Of a DNA stretch of 64,000 nucleotides, positions 1-8,566 are shown piece by piece. Source of the DNA: Companilactobacillus musae. Lineage in GTDB: Bacteria; Bacillota; Bacilli; Lactobacillales; Lactobacillaceae. The first letter of the stretch is position 1. Each line of letters begins with the position of its first letter. The position numbers and the translations under genes were made by a program. The notes beneath the pieces are model-generated. The model did no database searches, was not told where the DNA came from, and saw only the letters and a program-made list of their open reading frames with translations. The stretch is from assembly GCF_003967595.1 (NCBI RefSeq), contig NZ_BIFW01000002.1, positions 62,001 through 126,000 on the forward strand, given 5' to 3'.

Positions 1-730
1 ATCCGGCTAAGTACATACCAGTGATTCCTTTAGTACCCTTATTAGCCCAGAAATTACCAATATCATTAATACCTGCGATATTAAACTCAAATACTTGATT
101 TAAGGCCTGATGCAATCCAGTTGGTATCAATAAACGATTAAAGAAACCGAAAAGTCCGGCACCGATCCAACCTAAATTAACGATAAATTTACCAAAGCTA
201 ATTAAAGCATCATATAAAACTGGCCAAACGAATAGTAAAATAACAGAAATCAATAACATAACCAACGTAGCTAAAATTGGTACTAGTCGTTTTCCACTAA
301 AGAATGACAATGCCATTGGCAATTTAGTTTCATGAAAACGGTCAAACAGCGCTGCTGCTATCAACCCCGCAATAATACCAATAAATACATTACCAGCAAT
401 AGCATTAAAAGCTGGATTAACTTGAGTAACTTTAGTTCCTAATAATAAAGCCACTTGTTTGGGAGCTAATACGTAAGTAGGTACGATATAAGCTACAACC
501 CCAGCCATAGCTGCTGCACCATCTTTTACCTTAGACATCCCAATTGACAAACCAACTGCGAATAGCAAAGCTAGTTGACTTAGAATGGCACTCCCGCCGA
601 CTTGTAAGAATTGAGCTAACGCCCACCCCTTAGGAAGCCAGTGTCCGATTCCTTCAAGCAATGCTGCGGCAGGTAAAACCGCTACTGGCAATTGTAAGGA
701 TCGACCCATTCTTTGAAGATAGGTTTTCAT
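1..730 (-). CDS. PTS sugar permease EIIC domain, N-acetylglucosamine/glucose type (3' end outside window)
   Basis: This is the first 243 residues of a PTS membrane permease that imports and phosphorylates a sugar; the gene runs off the window edge, so any EIIB/EIIA domains cannot be seen. The visible part is a hydrophobic EIIC domain. Stretches such as FHETKLPMALSFFSGKRLVP, the GLHQALN loop and the NDIGNFWANKG segment are typical of the NagE/PtsG branch and closest in my memory to GlcNAc permeases. The ATG at 728-730 follows GGGAGG and AGGAAA. A cre-like site lies 109 bp upstream, suggesting catabolite repression. Sugar specificity is inferred from motif resemblance only. Confidence 0.8.
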   Translation of the reverse strand, partial: MKTYLQRMGRSLQLPVAVLPAAALLEGIGHWLPKGWALAQFLQVGGSAILSQLALLFAVGLSIGMSKVKDGAAAMAGVVAYIVPTYVLAPKQVALLLGTKVTQVNPAFNAIAGNVFIGIIAGLIAAALFDRFHETKLPMALSFFSGKRLVPILATLVMLLISVILLFVWPVLYDALISFGKFIVNLGWIGAGLFGFFNRLLIPTGLHQALNQVFEFNIAGINDIGNFWANKGTKGITGMYLAG

Positions 731-838
731 TTTCCTATTTTCCTCCCTTAATTAAAAAAGTTCTTTAACGAACACAATAATACTGGTACACATTCATAAG
801 TGCAATGATTTTATTTGCATTTCACCGTTTGAAAGTAA

Positions 839-852
839 GTTAAACGTTTACA
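839..852 (-). promoter_or_regulatory. cre-like CcpA site upstream of the PTS gene
   Basis: On the minus strand this reads TGTAAACGTTTAAC, which matches 12 of 14 positions of the cre consensus TGWAANCGNTNWCA. It lies about 109 bp upstream of the PTS start codon. Regulation by CcpA is inferred from the motif. Two TTGG-containing half-sites at 861-872 and 882-893 could belong to a GntR/HutC-type operator, but this is weak. Confidence 0.5.
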
Positions 853-889
853 ACAAGAAATTGGACTAGATTAATTTTGAATTGGTATA

Positions 890-1104
890 CTCCACAATGA
901 CTAATTTATTAAAAAAAACTAATGGTTATTTTAATATTGACATAATATAAGTGAGCTGATATCTTTATATTACTAATAATTAAGGAGTGACATTTAACTG
1001 AAGACGAATCTTATATATTTCTTGCATCGAATTCGCAGCTGAGTTTAAGCACATTACTATAGCATTACGCTTTTTTAACTTTAAAACGAATAAGGAGATG
1101 TAAT
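890..1104 (+). other. Intergenic/leader region upstream of the P-type ATPase, no recognised RNA family
   Basis: Between the divergent PTS and ATPase genes, after the cre-like site, there is AT-rich DNA with no convincing ORF. TTGACA occurs at 937-942 but no good -10 follows at the usual distance. I looked for M-box and yybP-ykoY (manganese) riboswitch signatures because such pumps often carry them, and did not find their conserved cores. A CATTAC direct repeat lies around 1050-1070. Confidence 0.4.
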
Positions 1105-3756
1105 TTGAAAACTAAACCCTACCAAATAGGATTTACAGAATTAAAAGAAACATATAACACAAATGATTTTAAAAACGGACTTTCTACAAAAGAAGCTCAA
1201 AAACGTTTGAGTGAAAATGGTCCTAATAAACTGGAAACAAAAAAGACACCAAAATGGAAGATTTTTTTCCGTCAATTTAACAACATGGTGATCTACGTCT
1301 TAATTGCAGCCACATTAATAACACTACTGATGGGTCACTACTCAGACTCAATCATTATTTTCTTGGTAGTTATCATTAACGCTATTATTGGATACTATCA
1401 AGAATCCAATGCATCTGATGCTTTGGAAAAAATTAAACAGATGTTATCAATTGACGCTACCGTCTATCGCGATGGTCAAAGAAAAGATATTTCAGCCGAA
1501 GATTTAGTTGTCGGTGATACTGTCTTTTTAGAAGCTGGTGACAACGTTCCGGCTGATTTGAGAATTATTGATTCCGATAATTTACGTATTCAAGAATCAG
1601 CTTTAACCGGTGAATCTAACTCAGTTGCTAAAATAGCCGACACCTTAACTCAGGATGTACCTTTAGCTGAACAAAAGAATATGGCTTTTGCCTCAACTGC
1701 TGTTACTAATGGTAGTGGTAGCGGTGTAGTTATTGCTACTGCCAAAGATACCGAAATCGGTAAGATTTCTGACGAAGTTAGCTCCGTAAAACAACGTAAA
1801 ACTCCTTTGATGCAAATCATTGATAGTTTAGGTACTAACGTTTCATACTTTATCGTAGCCGCTTCAATTGTAATCTTCGTTGTTGGCTTGATTTTCGATA
1901 CATATTCTCTACCGGTGTTAGCTCTGGCTGTCGTAGCAATGATGGTCGGTGCCATTCCTGAAGGTATGCCCGCTACAACTTCTGTTATTTTGGCCAAAGG
2001 TGTTAGTGACATGGCTAAAAAGCAGCATACAATTGTCAAAACTCTGCCAGCTGTTGAAACACTTGGCTCTGTTGATGTTGTTGCTACTGATAAAACTGGT
2101 ACTTTAACTAAGAATGAAATGACCGTAACTGATATCTTGATTGATGATCAAGAATTGCAAGTAACTGGAACCGGCTATAAACCTGAAGGTAAAATTGTTA
2201 AAAATGGTCAACCCGTGGAAATTACACCTAAATTGCAACTTCTTTTAGAAGCAGGTTATCAAGCAAACGATACAACTTTATTACAAGAAAATGGTCAGTG
2301 GACTATTAACGGTGAGCCTACTGATGGTGCTTTCTTAACGCTTTATCACAAAGTATTCCCATACAATCAAACGAATAAATATACCGAAATCGATATTTTA
2401 CCTTTCGATTCCGACTATCGTTATATTGGTAAAATCGTTAAAGATGAAGAAGATAAACGTTTCCTATTTGTAAAGGGCTCACCTGATAAACTTTTAGAAA
2501 TGGCCCAAAAACAGGATTCTAATTTCAACTATGACTATTGGCTTCAAAAAGTTCAGCAATTTTCATCCGAAGGTAAAAGAGTTATTGCCATAGGTTATGA
2601 AGAAGCTCCCCAAACTGCTAACGAAGTAACTCATGAAATGATTGTCGATGGTCTAAACTTCTTAGGTCTAGTTGCCATCATTGATCCACCTCGTGAAGAA
2701 GTAATTGAATCACTTCGAGTAATGCGTGCTGCTGGTGTCCAAGTAAAAATGATTACTGGTGACAATGCTATTACTGCTAAATCAATTGGTGAAAAACTAG
2801 GTTTAGCCGATGAGATTCATGCTATCACCGGTTCTGAATGGGACCAATTAAGTGATGAAGAAAAAATTATTGCTGCCGATGAAAATCAAGTTTTTGCTCG
2901 AACAACTCCTAGCAATAAACTGGAAATCATTGAAGCTTTACAAAAAAATAATAAAGTAACTGCCATGACTGGTGATGGCGTCAACGATGCTCCCGCTTTA
3001 AAACGTGCTGATATCGGTGTTGCTATGGGTATCAAAGGTACTGACGTTGCTAAAGATTCGGCTGACATGATTTTAACTGATGATAATTTTGCAACTATGT
3101 CTTCAGCTATCAGAGAAGGTCGTCGTATCTTCGACAATATCAAAAAAAGTATCCTTTACCTACTACCCATTTCCTTCTCCGAAGGTTTGATCGTTGCTTA
3201 TGCAATCTTGATGAAACAAGAGATTCCTTTGCAACCAACACAATTACTTTGGATCAACATGGTTTCCGCCATTACAATTCAATTTGCTTTGATTTTTGAA
3301 CCGGCTGAAGATGGTATCATGAATCGCAAACCTAGAAAAACTGGTAGTAAATTGATGAATCGACATGACGTTTTCCAAATGACTTACGTTGCTATCTTGA
3401 TTGCAGCCGTCAGTTTAATTATTGACATCTATCTCAATAATCAAGGTGTCGGTGAAGTAATTTCTAGTACAACTATGGTTAATACTTTGATCATTGGTAA
3501 AATTTTCTATCTATTTAATATCAGAACACCAAAACTAGCTTTATCAAAAGAATTATTCTCCAATCCAAAGGCCTTCGTCTTTGTTGGATTAATGATTGTC
3601 TTACAACTATTCTTGACTTATGTACCGTTTATGCAAAGTATCTTTTCAACCGGTTCAATTGGATTTGTTGAATGGGGACTTGCCATTGCTGCCGGTGCAA
3701 TTGTCCTTGTCATTACTGAATTTGATAAGATAATCCGTTTGAAACTCAATAGATAA
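1105..3756 (+). CDS. P2-type cation-transporting ATPase (probably Ca2+)
   Basis: This 883-aa protein is a full-length P-type ATPase that exports a cation at the expense of ATP in the cytoplasmic membrane. Visible landmarks are an N-terminal cation-ATPase domain, the actuator motif TGES at about residue 168, the phosphorylation motif DKTGTLT with Asp329, TGDGVNDAP in the P domain and ten likely membrane helices. PEGMP in helix M4 resembles the PEGLP of calcium pumps, so Ca2+ is my best guess; Na+ or Mg2+/Mn2+ are not excluded. The start is TTG at 1105 behind AAGGAG at 1092; an ATG at 1098 runs straight into a stop. It appears monocistronic. Confidence 0.88.
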   Translation: MKTKPYQIGFTELKETYNTNDFKNGLSTKEAQKRLSENGPNKLETKKTPKWKIFFRQFNNMVIYVLIAATLITLLMGHYSDSIIIFLVVIINAIIGYYQESNASDALEKIKQMLSIDATVYRDGQRKDISAEDLVVGDTVFLEAGDNVPADLRIIDSDNLRIQESALTGESNSVAKIADTLTQDVPLAEQKNMAFASTAVTNGSGSGVVIATAKDTEIGKISDEVSSVKQRKTPLMQIIDSLGTNVSYFIVAASIVIFVVGLIFDTYSLPVLALAVVAMMVGAIPEGMPATTSVILAKGVSDMAKKQHTIVKTLPAVETLGSVDVVATDKTGTLTKNEMTVTDILIDDQELQVTGTGYKPEGKIVKNGQPVEITPKLQLLLEAGYQANDTTLLQENGQWTINGEPTDGAFLTLYHKVFPYNQTNKYTEIDILPFDSDYRYIGKIVKDEEDKRFLFVKGSPDKLLEMAQKQDSNFNYDYWLQKVQQFSSEGKRVIAIGYEEAPQTANEVTHEMIVDGLNFLGLVAIIDPPREEVIESLRVMRAAGVQVKMITGDNAITAKSIGEKLGLADEIHAITGSEWDQLSDEEKIIAADENQVFARTTPSNKLEIIEALQKNNKVTAMTGDGVNDAPALKRADIGVAMGIKGTDVAKDSADMILTDDNFATMSSAIREGRRIFDNIKKSILYLLPISFSEGLIVAYAILMKQEIPLQPTQLLWINMVSAITIQFALIFEPAEDGIMNRKPRKTGSKLMNRHDVFQMTYVAILIAAVSLIIDIYLNNQGVGEVISSTTMVNTLIIGKIFYLFNIRTPKLALSKELFSNPKAFVFVGLMIVLQLFLTYVPFMQSIFSTGSIGFVEWGLAIAAGAIVLVITEFDKIIRLKLNR

Positions 3757-3759
3757 TAA

Positions 3760-3811
3760 AAAATCTCCATGCAGTGACCATCAAAAATGGTTGCCACATG
3801 GGGATTTTTTT
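3760..3811 (+). terminator. Intrinsic terminator of the ATPase gene (terminator family 1)
   Basis: A hairpin whose arms pair ATCTCCATG at 3763 with CATGGGGAT at 3797, followed by a run of T. It is also A-rich on the 5' side and may serve the converging regulator gene. It closely resembles the terminators at 8567, 10563 and 31050. Confidence 0.85.
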
Positions 3812-3840
3812 ATGCAGAGCTTACTATATTTTCAAACTAT

Positions 3841-4581
3841 TTATTTCTCAGAAACTAGCGGATAATCATTGTCTAAAACATATCCAAAGCCTCTAACTGT
3901 TCTTATACAATCTTGTGAATGGGATCTTTCAGCTAATTTATCACGCAAATGACTTATATGTATATCGACCGTTCGGCTAGATCCTGTCGAATCGTACCCC
4001 CAGACCCCTTCTAACAATTGATCACGACTCATAACTTTCCCTCGGTGTTGAACTAAGTACCAAAACAAGCTAAATTCCTTGGGCGTCAGGCCTAAATCAT
4101 AACCATTATGAGTTACTCGATAGTGTTTGAAATCAATCACAATATCATTGTACTTGATGGTTTCACTCTTAATTTCTTTTGGTGCCCCTTTTGAAGAACC
4201 TTTAGTAATAGAAAATTTATCATAAACCCAAAACAATTGTTTAACTTTTGCAACTAGTTCAGGATATTCAAAAGGTTTAGTTATAAAACTATCAATATTT
4301 ATATTGTAAAAAAGAGAACGTCGTCTCTTTTCTTTAGCTGGTGCTAAAACAATTATTGGACCAGCTATTTTGTTGCGTAGCGATTTTAGAATCTTTAAAG
4401 ATTGATTCATGTCAGTTATGGAAAAATCCCAGAGCAGACCTGCGATATGCTCATTTTCGACTACCTTTTCAACTTCTCTGGGATCAGTTACATTGCGGAT
4501 AAACCAACCTTGATTGTTGAAGTATCCGTTGATTTCGATAAAGAGAGACAGTTTATTACTCAGCAATACTAGCGGTTGCAT
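3841..4581 (-). CDS. Orphan OmpR/PhoB-family response regulator with degenerate receiver
   Basis: This 246-aa protein has an N-terminal receiver-like domain (about residues 1-120) and a C-terminal winged-helix DNA-binding domain (about 145-240, with LTPKEFSLFWYLVQHRGKV and TVDIHISHLRDKL). Asp52 sits where the phospho-acceptor is expected and ITKPFE supplies the switch lysine. However, the usual N-terminal acidic pair is replaced by SNKLS and the conserved Thr/Ser by Ala, so Mg2+-dependent phosphorylation is doubtful. No histidine kinase gene is nearby. It diverges from the pst operon, so a role in phosphate control is a reasonable inference. ATG start behind GGAAGGAAGT. Confidence 0.85.
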   Translation of the reverse strand: MQPLVLLSNKLSLFIEINGYFNNQGWFIRNVTDPREVEKVVENEHIAGLLWDFSITDMNQSLKILKSLRNKIAGPIIVLAPAKEKRRRSLFYNINIDSFITKPFEYPELVAKVKQLFWVYDKFSITKGSSKGAPKEIKSETIKYNDIVIDFKHYRVTHNGYDLGLTPKEFSLFWYLVQHRGKVMSRDQLLEGVWGYDSTGSSRTVDIHISHLRDKLAERSHSQDCIRTVRGFGYVLDNDYPLVSEK

Positions 4582-4643
4582 TTACTCTACTTCCTTCCAG
4601 TCATTTAATATTGCAAGGGCTGAAACTATTACAATATTAAAAA

Positions 4644-4672
4644 TCAAGAATCTTTATATAAAATATTCTTGA
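4644..4672 (-). repeat. Inverted repeat in the regulator's 5' region
   Basis: TCAAGAAT (4644-4651) and ATTCTTGA (4665-4672) form perfect 8-bp arms around a 13-nt AT-rich spacer, within the likely 5' untranslated region of the orphan regulator. It could be a weak RNA hairpin or a protein site; function unknown. Confidence 0.4.
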
Positions 4673-4705
4673 AGACAACACCAACTACAGCCACATCACA
4701 TTTTG

Positions 4706-4744
4706 ATTATAACAATGTAAATTGGGGCGGTCATTTACATTGTT
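4706..4744 (-). promoter_or_regulatory. Regulator promoter overlapped by a perfect 12-bp inverted repeat
   Basis: Arms AACAATGTAAAT (4711-4722) and ATTTACATTGTT (4733-4744) are perfectly complementary around a 10-bp GC-rich spacer. On the minus strand a TATAAT -10 hexamer (4706-4711) abuts the repeat, so the repeat covers the spacer and -35 region of the orphan regulator's promoter. There is no T-run after it on either strand, which argues for an operator rather than a terminator. Each arm contains a TTTACA-type hexamer like those at the pst promoter. Confidence 0.6.
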
Positions 4745-4860
4745 AAATTCGTCCATTATGTTTCAATATAGCCAAATACAAGTGTTGTAATATTTTGCCA
4801 TTTACTGATTTCCCTTGCTTTTTTTCAGTTTACAAAGCAAATGTATATTTTTTTCACAAC

Positions 4861-4895
4861 TTTACAAAACTTTTACATTAAATAAACATTATATA
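4861..4895 (+). promoter_or_regulatory. pst promoter with three 11-bp-phased PhoP/PhoB-like boxes
   Basis: TTTACA at 4861, TTTACA at 4872 and TAAACA at 4883 are spaced exactly 11 bp apart, and further TTTACA/TTCACA copies occur at 4829 and 4853. A -10-like TATATA (4890-4895) begins 12 bp after the second box. Direct TTNACA repeats at 11-bp spacing are the established form of PhoP boxes in Bacillus, so phosphate-starvation control is likely. The rest of the 388-bp intergenic region (4582-4969) holds the inverted repeats listed separately and no ORF I support. Confidence 0.65.
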
Positions 4896-4969
4896 TACAC
4901 AATCCCTTTATCTTTATAGGTGTTCGATAAGTTACTTTATCAATACGAATCTGAATAGGGGATTTAAAA

Positions 4970-5869
4970 ATGAAAAAGAAGAATATTATTTCTTTGGTAC
5001 TTGGCTTTGCAGCTTTGATGCTTGTTCTTACTGGTTGTGGAAATAACAAAACTAGTGCTTCATCAAAGGGCAATAGCAACAATGAAACTTCAGGAAAAAT
5101 TACAGCTGTTGGTTCTACTGCCTTACAACCTCTTGTTGAAAAAGCAGCTACTAATTTCCAAAAGAATAACAGCAAAATTAACATCACTGTTCAAGGCGGT
5201 GGCTCTGGTACTGGTTTGAGTCAAGTTCAAGATAAATCAGTTACTATTGGTAACTCAGATATCTTTGCCGAACAAAAAGATGGTATCGATTCAAAGAAAT
5301 TAGTTGATCATAAAGTTGCCGTTGTTGGTATGGCACCTGTTGTTAACAAAGATGCAAATGTTAAAAATTTGACAATGGATCAAGTTAAACAAATCTTTAC
5401 AGGTAAAATCACTAACTGGAAAGAAGTTGGTGGTAAAGACGAAAAAATTACCGTTGTTAATCGTGCCAAAGGTAGTGGTACTCGTGCAACTTTTGAGGCA
5501 GCTGTTTTAAAAGGTGCTGAAGCCATTAAATCTCAAGAACAAGACTCAAATGGTACTGTTCAAAAGATTGTTGAAAGTACACCAGGTGCTGTTAGTTACC
5601 TAGCCTTCTCATATATCACAGATAAAGTTCAAGCTATTTCAATTGATAACGTAAAACCTACTGATGATAATGTTGAATCAGACAAATGGAAGATCTGGTC
5701 ATATGAACATATGTACACTAACGGTAAAACCGATAGCGCTACTGCCAAATTCCTTAACTACATGGACTCTAAAGACGTTCAAGATTCATTGGTTAAAGAT
5801 ATGGGTTACATCAGTATCCACAATATGAAAGTTCAAAAAGATTCTAAAGGAACAGTTAGTTCAAAATAA
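4970..5869 (+). CDS. pstS: Phosphate ABC transporter substrate-binding lipoprotein PstS
   Basis: The 299-aa product captures inorganic phosphate outside the cell for the PstCAB transporter. A lipoprotein signal peptide ends in LTGC with Cys23 as the lipidation site. Phosphate-contacting motifs typical of PstS follow: GSTALQPL near residue 48, GGGSGTGLSQV near 76, and the RAKGSGTRATFE loop near 165. First gene of pstS-pstC-pstA-pstB. A hairpin after the stop probably attenuates read-through, so that more PstS than membrane components is made. ATG start behind AGGGGAT. Confidence 0.95.
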   Translation: MKKKNIISLVLGFAALMLVLTGCGNNKTSASSKGNSNNETSGKITAVGSTALQPLVEKAATNFQKNNSKINITVQGGGSGTGLSQVQDKSVTIGNSDIFAEQKDGIDSKKLVDHKVAVVGMAPVVNKDANVKNLTMDQVKQIFTGKITNWKEVGGKDEKITVVNRAKGSGTRATFEAAVLKGAEAIKSQEQDSNGTVQKIVESTPGAVSYLAFSYITDKVQAISIDNVKPTDDNVESDKWKIWSYEHMYTNGKTDSATAKFLNYMDSKDVQDSLVKDMGYISIHNMKVQKDSKGTVSSK

Positions 5870-5882
5870 ATAACTAAAAAGA

Positions 5883-5921
5883 ACTTCAACCTTGTCCTAT
5901 CTTGGTTGAAGTCCTTTTTTA
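5883..5921 (+). terminator. Attenuating terminator between pstS and pstC
   Basis: ACTTCAACC and GGTTGAAGT form a 9-bp stem with a short loop, followed by a T-run (5914-5920). Lying inside the pst operon, it probably terminates part of the transcripts and raises pstS over pstCAB. Confidence 0.75.
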
Positions 5922-5943
5922 ATATGTACAGGAGTGATTCCCT

Positions 5944-6861
5944 ATGGATGATATTCAGAAAAAACTACAAGCGAAATCCAAAGCCACTTTTCAAGACTAT
6001 TTTGGCAAGGGAATTTGTTATTTATGTATTGGTTTAATCATTTTATTGGTTACTTGTATTCTTTACTTCATTGCCTCTAAAGGATTAGCCACATTCACCA
6101 AAGACCATGTTCGAGTAACAGATTTTTTAACTAAAACTAATTGGAATCCTGGTGCTACTGATACTCACGGACATCCAGACATCGGTGCTTTACCAATGAT
6201 TGTGACCTCTTTCAGTGTCACTTTACTTGCCGCTTTATTAGCAACACCATTTGCATTGGGAGTGGCTATCTTCATGTCTGAATTTTCGAGCAAACATGGT
6301 AGTAAAATACTCCAACCAGTTATTGAATTATTAGTTGGAATTCCTTCCGTTGTTTACGGATTTATTGGCTTATCCGTAATTGTTCCTTTCATCAGAGGAA
6401 TTTTTGGTGGAACTGGTTTTGGTATTCTATCCGGTACTTTGGTTCTTTTCGTCATGATTTTACCAACTATTACTTCATTATCAGTTGATAGTCTAAAATC
6501 TGTTCCACTCTACTATCGTCAAGCCTCTTTAGCTCTTGGAGCCACTCGGTGGCAAACAATCTATAAAGTGATCTTACGTGCTGCTGTTCCGGGCATTTTA
6601 ACAGCAATTATTTTTGGTATGGCACGTGCTTTTGGTGAAGCTTTAGCCGTTCAAATGGTCATTGGTAATGCTGCTTTGATGCCAAAAAATCTAGTTTCAC
6701 CAGCTTCAACCCTAACTAGTAAACTAACTACCGATATCGGTAATACTGTTATGGGAACTTTACCTAACAACGCGCTTTGGTCACTGGCTTTGATTTTATT
6801 ATTGATGTCACTGATCCTAAATCTACTTGTTAAATTCATTGGAAAGAAAGGTCGCTTCTAA
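5944..6861 (+). CDS. pstC: Phosphate ABC transporter permease PstC
   Basis: This 305-aa integral membrane protein is one of the two permease subunits of the phosphate importer. It has about six membrane helices, an extracytoplasmic loop near residues 45-75, and a BPD_transp_1 core with the ATPase-coupling loop ASLALGATRWQTIYKVILRA. The position directly after pstS and the match to family length support PstC over PstA. ATG at 5944 follows AGGAG at 5930; the stop abuts the ATG of pstA with no gap, indicating translational coupling. Confidence 0.93.
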   Translation: MDDIQKKLQAKSKATFQDYFGKGICYLCIGLIILLVTCILYFIASKGLATFTKDHVRVTDFLTKTNWNPGATDTHGHPDIGALPMIVTSFSVTLLAALLATPFALGVAIFMSEFSSKHGSKILQPVIELLVGIPSVVYGFIGLSVIVPFIRGIFGGTGFGILSGTLVLFVMILPTITSLSVDSLKSVPLYYRQASLALGATRWQTIYKVILRAAVPGILTAIIFGMARAFGEALAVQMVIGNAALMPKNLVSPASTLTSKLTTDIGNTVMGTLPNNALWSLALILLLMSLILNLLVKFIGKKGRF

Positions 6862-7749
6862 ATGAATGCAAAAAAAATAGACCGCATTGCCAGCGGTGTC
6901 ATTTACGCCTTAGTAGCAACGGTCGTTATACTGTTAATTGCCATCTTAGGATATATTTTATTCAATGGTGTCCCTGATATTTCTTGGAGTTTCTTAACTT
7001 CTGCCGCCCAATCATTCAGTGCTGGTGGCGGAATCAGGGATCAATTATTCAATTCCCTTTATCTTTTAGTTTTAACAATTATTGTTTCTTTACCCATCGG
7101 ACTGGGAGCCGGTATCTATTTATCGGAATATGCTTCAGACAATTGGTTTACGGATTTGATCAGAACCAGTGTTGAAGTTTTAAGTTCATTACCTTCAGTA
7201 GTGGTTGGCTTATTTGGCTACTTACTATTTGTTATTAAATTAAATCTTGGCTTTTCAATTCTTTCTGGTGCCATTGCCTTAACCTTCTTCAATTTACCTT
7301 TATTGACTAGAAACATTGAAGAGTCACTGAGAAGTGTACCTAATCTACAAAGAGAAGCTGGTATGTCTTTAGGACTTTCTAACTGGAAAACAACTGTCAA
7401 AATCATTCTCCCTGCTGCCCTACCAGGTATTCTAACTGGTCTGATTCTTAGTGCCGGTAGAATCTTTGGTGAAGCTGCCGCACTAATTTACACTGCTGGT
7501 CAAAGTGCCCCCACAGTTGATTATGGGAATTGGAATATTTTTTCTGCAACAAGTTTTCTTAACCCCATGCGCCCTGCCGAAACTCTAGCAGTCCATATTT
7601 GGAAAGTTAATACTGAAAGTGTCACACCTGACGCTCATTTAATTTCGAGTGCTTCTTCCGCTGTTTTGATCATCGTTATTCTTATTTTTAACCTTGGTGC
7701 ACGTTACTTAGGTAATAAACTGTACAATAAAATCACTGCAACGAAATGA
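6862..7749 (+). CDS. pstA: Phosphate ABC transporter permease PstA
   Basis: The 295-aa second permease subunit of the phosphate importer has about six membrane helices. Its coupling loop EAGMSLGLSNWKTTVKIILPAALPG and the following RIFGEAAALIYTAG are typical of PstA. It starts on the base immediately after the pstC stop and is followed 10 bp later by pstB. Together with PstC it forms the channel through which phosphate delivered by PstS passes. Confidence 0.93.
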   Translation: MNAKKIDRIASGVIYALVATVVILLIAILGYILFNGVPDISWSFLTSAAQSFSAGGGIRDQLFNSLYLLVLTIIVSLPIGLGAGIYLSEYASDNWFTDLIRTSVEVLSSLPSVVVGLFGYLLFVIKLNLGFSILSGAIALTFFNLPLLTRNIEESLRSVPNLQREAGMSLGLSNWKTTVKIILPAALPGILTGLILSAGRIFGEAAALIYTAGQSAPTVDYGNWNIFSATSFLNPMRPAETLAVHIWKVNTESVTPDAHLISSASSAVLIIVILIFNLGARYLGNKLYNKITATK

Positions 7750-7759
7750 GGACTTACAA

Positions 7760-8554
7760 TTGAACGAATATAATCTTAATGAATCATATATTACAAATAT
7801 TAAAGAAAAAAGCGTTCTTTCCACTAAAGACTTGCAAGTTTATTATGGTGATAACCATGCCATTTTTGATGCCAATCTAAGTTTCCCCCGTCACGAAATA
7901 ACTGCTTTGATTGGTGCATCTGGTTGCGGAAAATCAACTTTCTTACGTTGCTTAAACCGTATGAATGATAAAATTGCCCGTGTTGAAGGAGAAATTTCTT
8001 ATCGTGACGTTAATATTAATTCATCGAAAATTAATGTTTACGAGGTTAGAAAACATATCGGTATGGTTTTTCAAAGACCAAATCCTTTTGCTAAATCAAT
8101 CCGTGAGAATATCACTTTTGCATTAAAAAATGCTGGCATCACTAAAAAAAATGATCTAGATGAACGTTTGGAACAGAGTTTAAAAGGTGCTGCACTCTGG
8201 GACGAGGTCAAAGATGATCTCAATAAAAGTGCTTTAGCTCTTTCTGGTGGTCAGCAACAAAGACTTTGCATTGCCAGATCAATTGCTATGCGCCCAGATA
8301 TTTTGCTTTTGGACGAACCTGCCAGTGCATTAGATCCAATTTCTACTTCGAAAATTGAAGAAACTCTAAAAACTCTTAGTAAGGATTACTCAATTATCAT
8401 CGTAACTCACAATTTACAACAAGCATCCCGTATTAGTGACTACACTGCCTTTCTACACTTAGGACATATCATTGAATACAATTCGACCGTTAATGTTTTT
8501 ACTAATCCTCATATGCAAGCCACTGAAGACTACGTGTCTGGAAATTTTGGATAA
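7760..8554 (+). CDS. pstB: Phosphate ABC transporter ATP-binding protein PstB
   Basis: This 264-aa cytoplasmic ATPase powers the PstCA channel. Visible are Walker A (GASGCGKST), the Q-loop (MVFQRPNPF, characteristic of PstB), the signature LSGGQQQR, Walker B (ILLLDEPAS) and the switch histidine in VTHN. The start is TTG at 7760 preceded by GAGGA. It is the last gene of the operon: no second pstB and no phoU follow, unlike many lactobacilli, and the transcript ends at the terminator at 8567-8611. Confidence 0.95.
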   Translation: MNEYNLNESYITNIKEKSVLSTKDLQVYYGDNHAIFDANLSFPRHEITALIGASGCGKSTFLRCLNRMNDKIARVEGEISYRDVNINSSKINVYEVRKHIGMVFQRPNPFAKSIRENITFALKNAGITKKNDLDERLEQSLKGAALWDEVKDDLNKSALALSGGQQQRLCIARSIAMRPDILLLDEPASALDPISTSKIEETLKTLSKDYSIIIVTHNLQQASRISDYTAFLHLGHIIEYNSTVNVFTNPHMQATEDYVSGNFG

Positions 8555-8566
8555 ATACATAATATA

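Noticed and set aside
890-1104. M-box or yybP-ykoY riboswitch before the P-type ATPase
   Set aside because: The conserved cores of these riboswitches are missing; I kept only a note on an unexplained leader.
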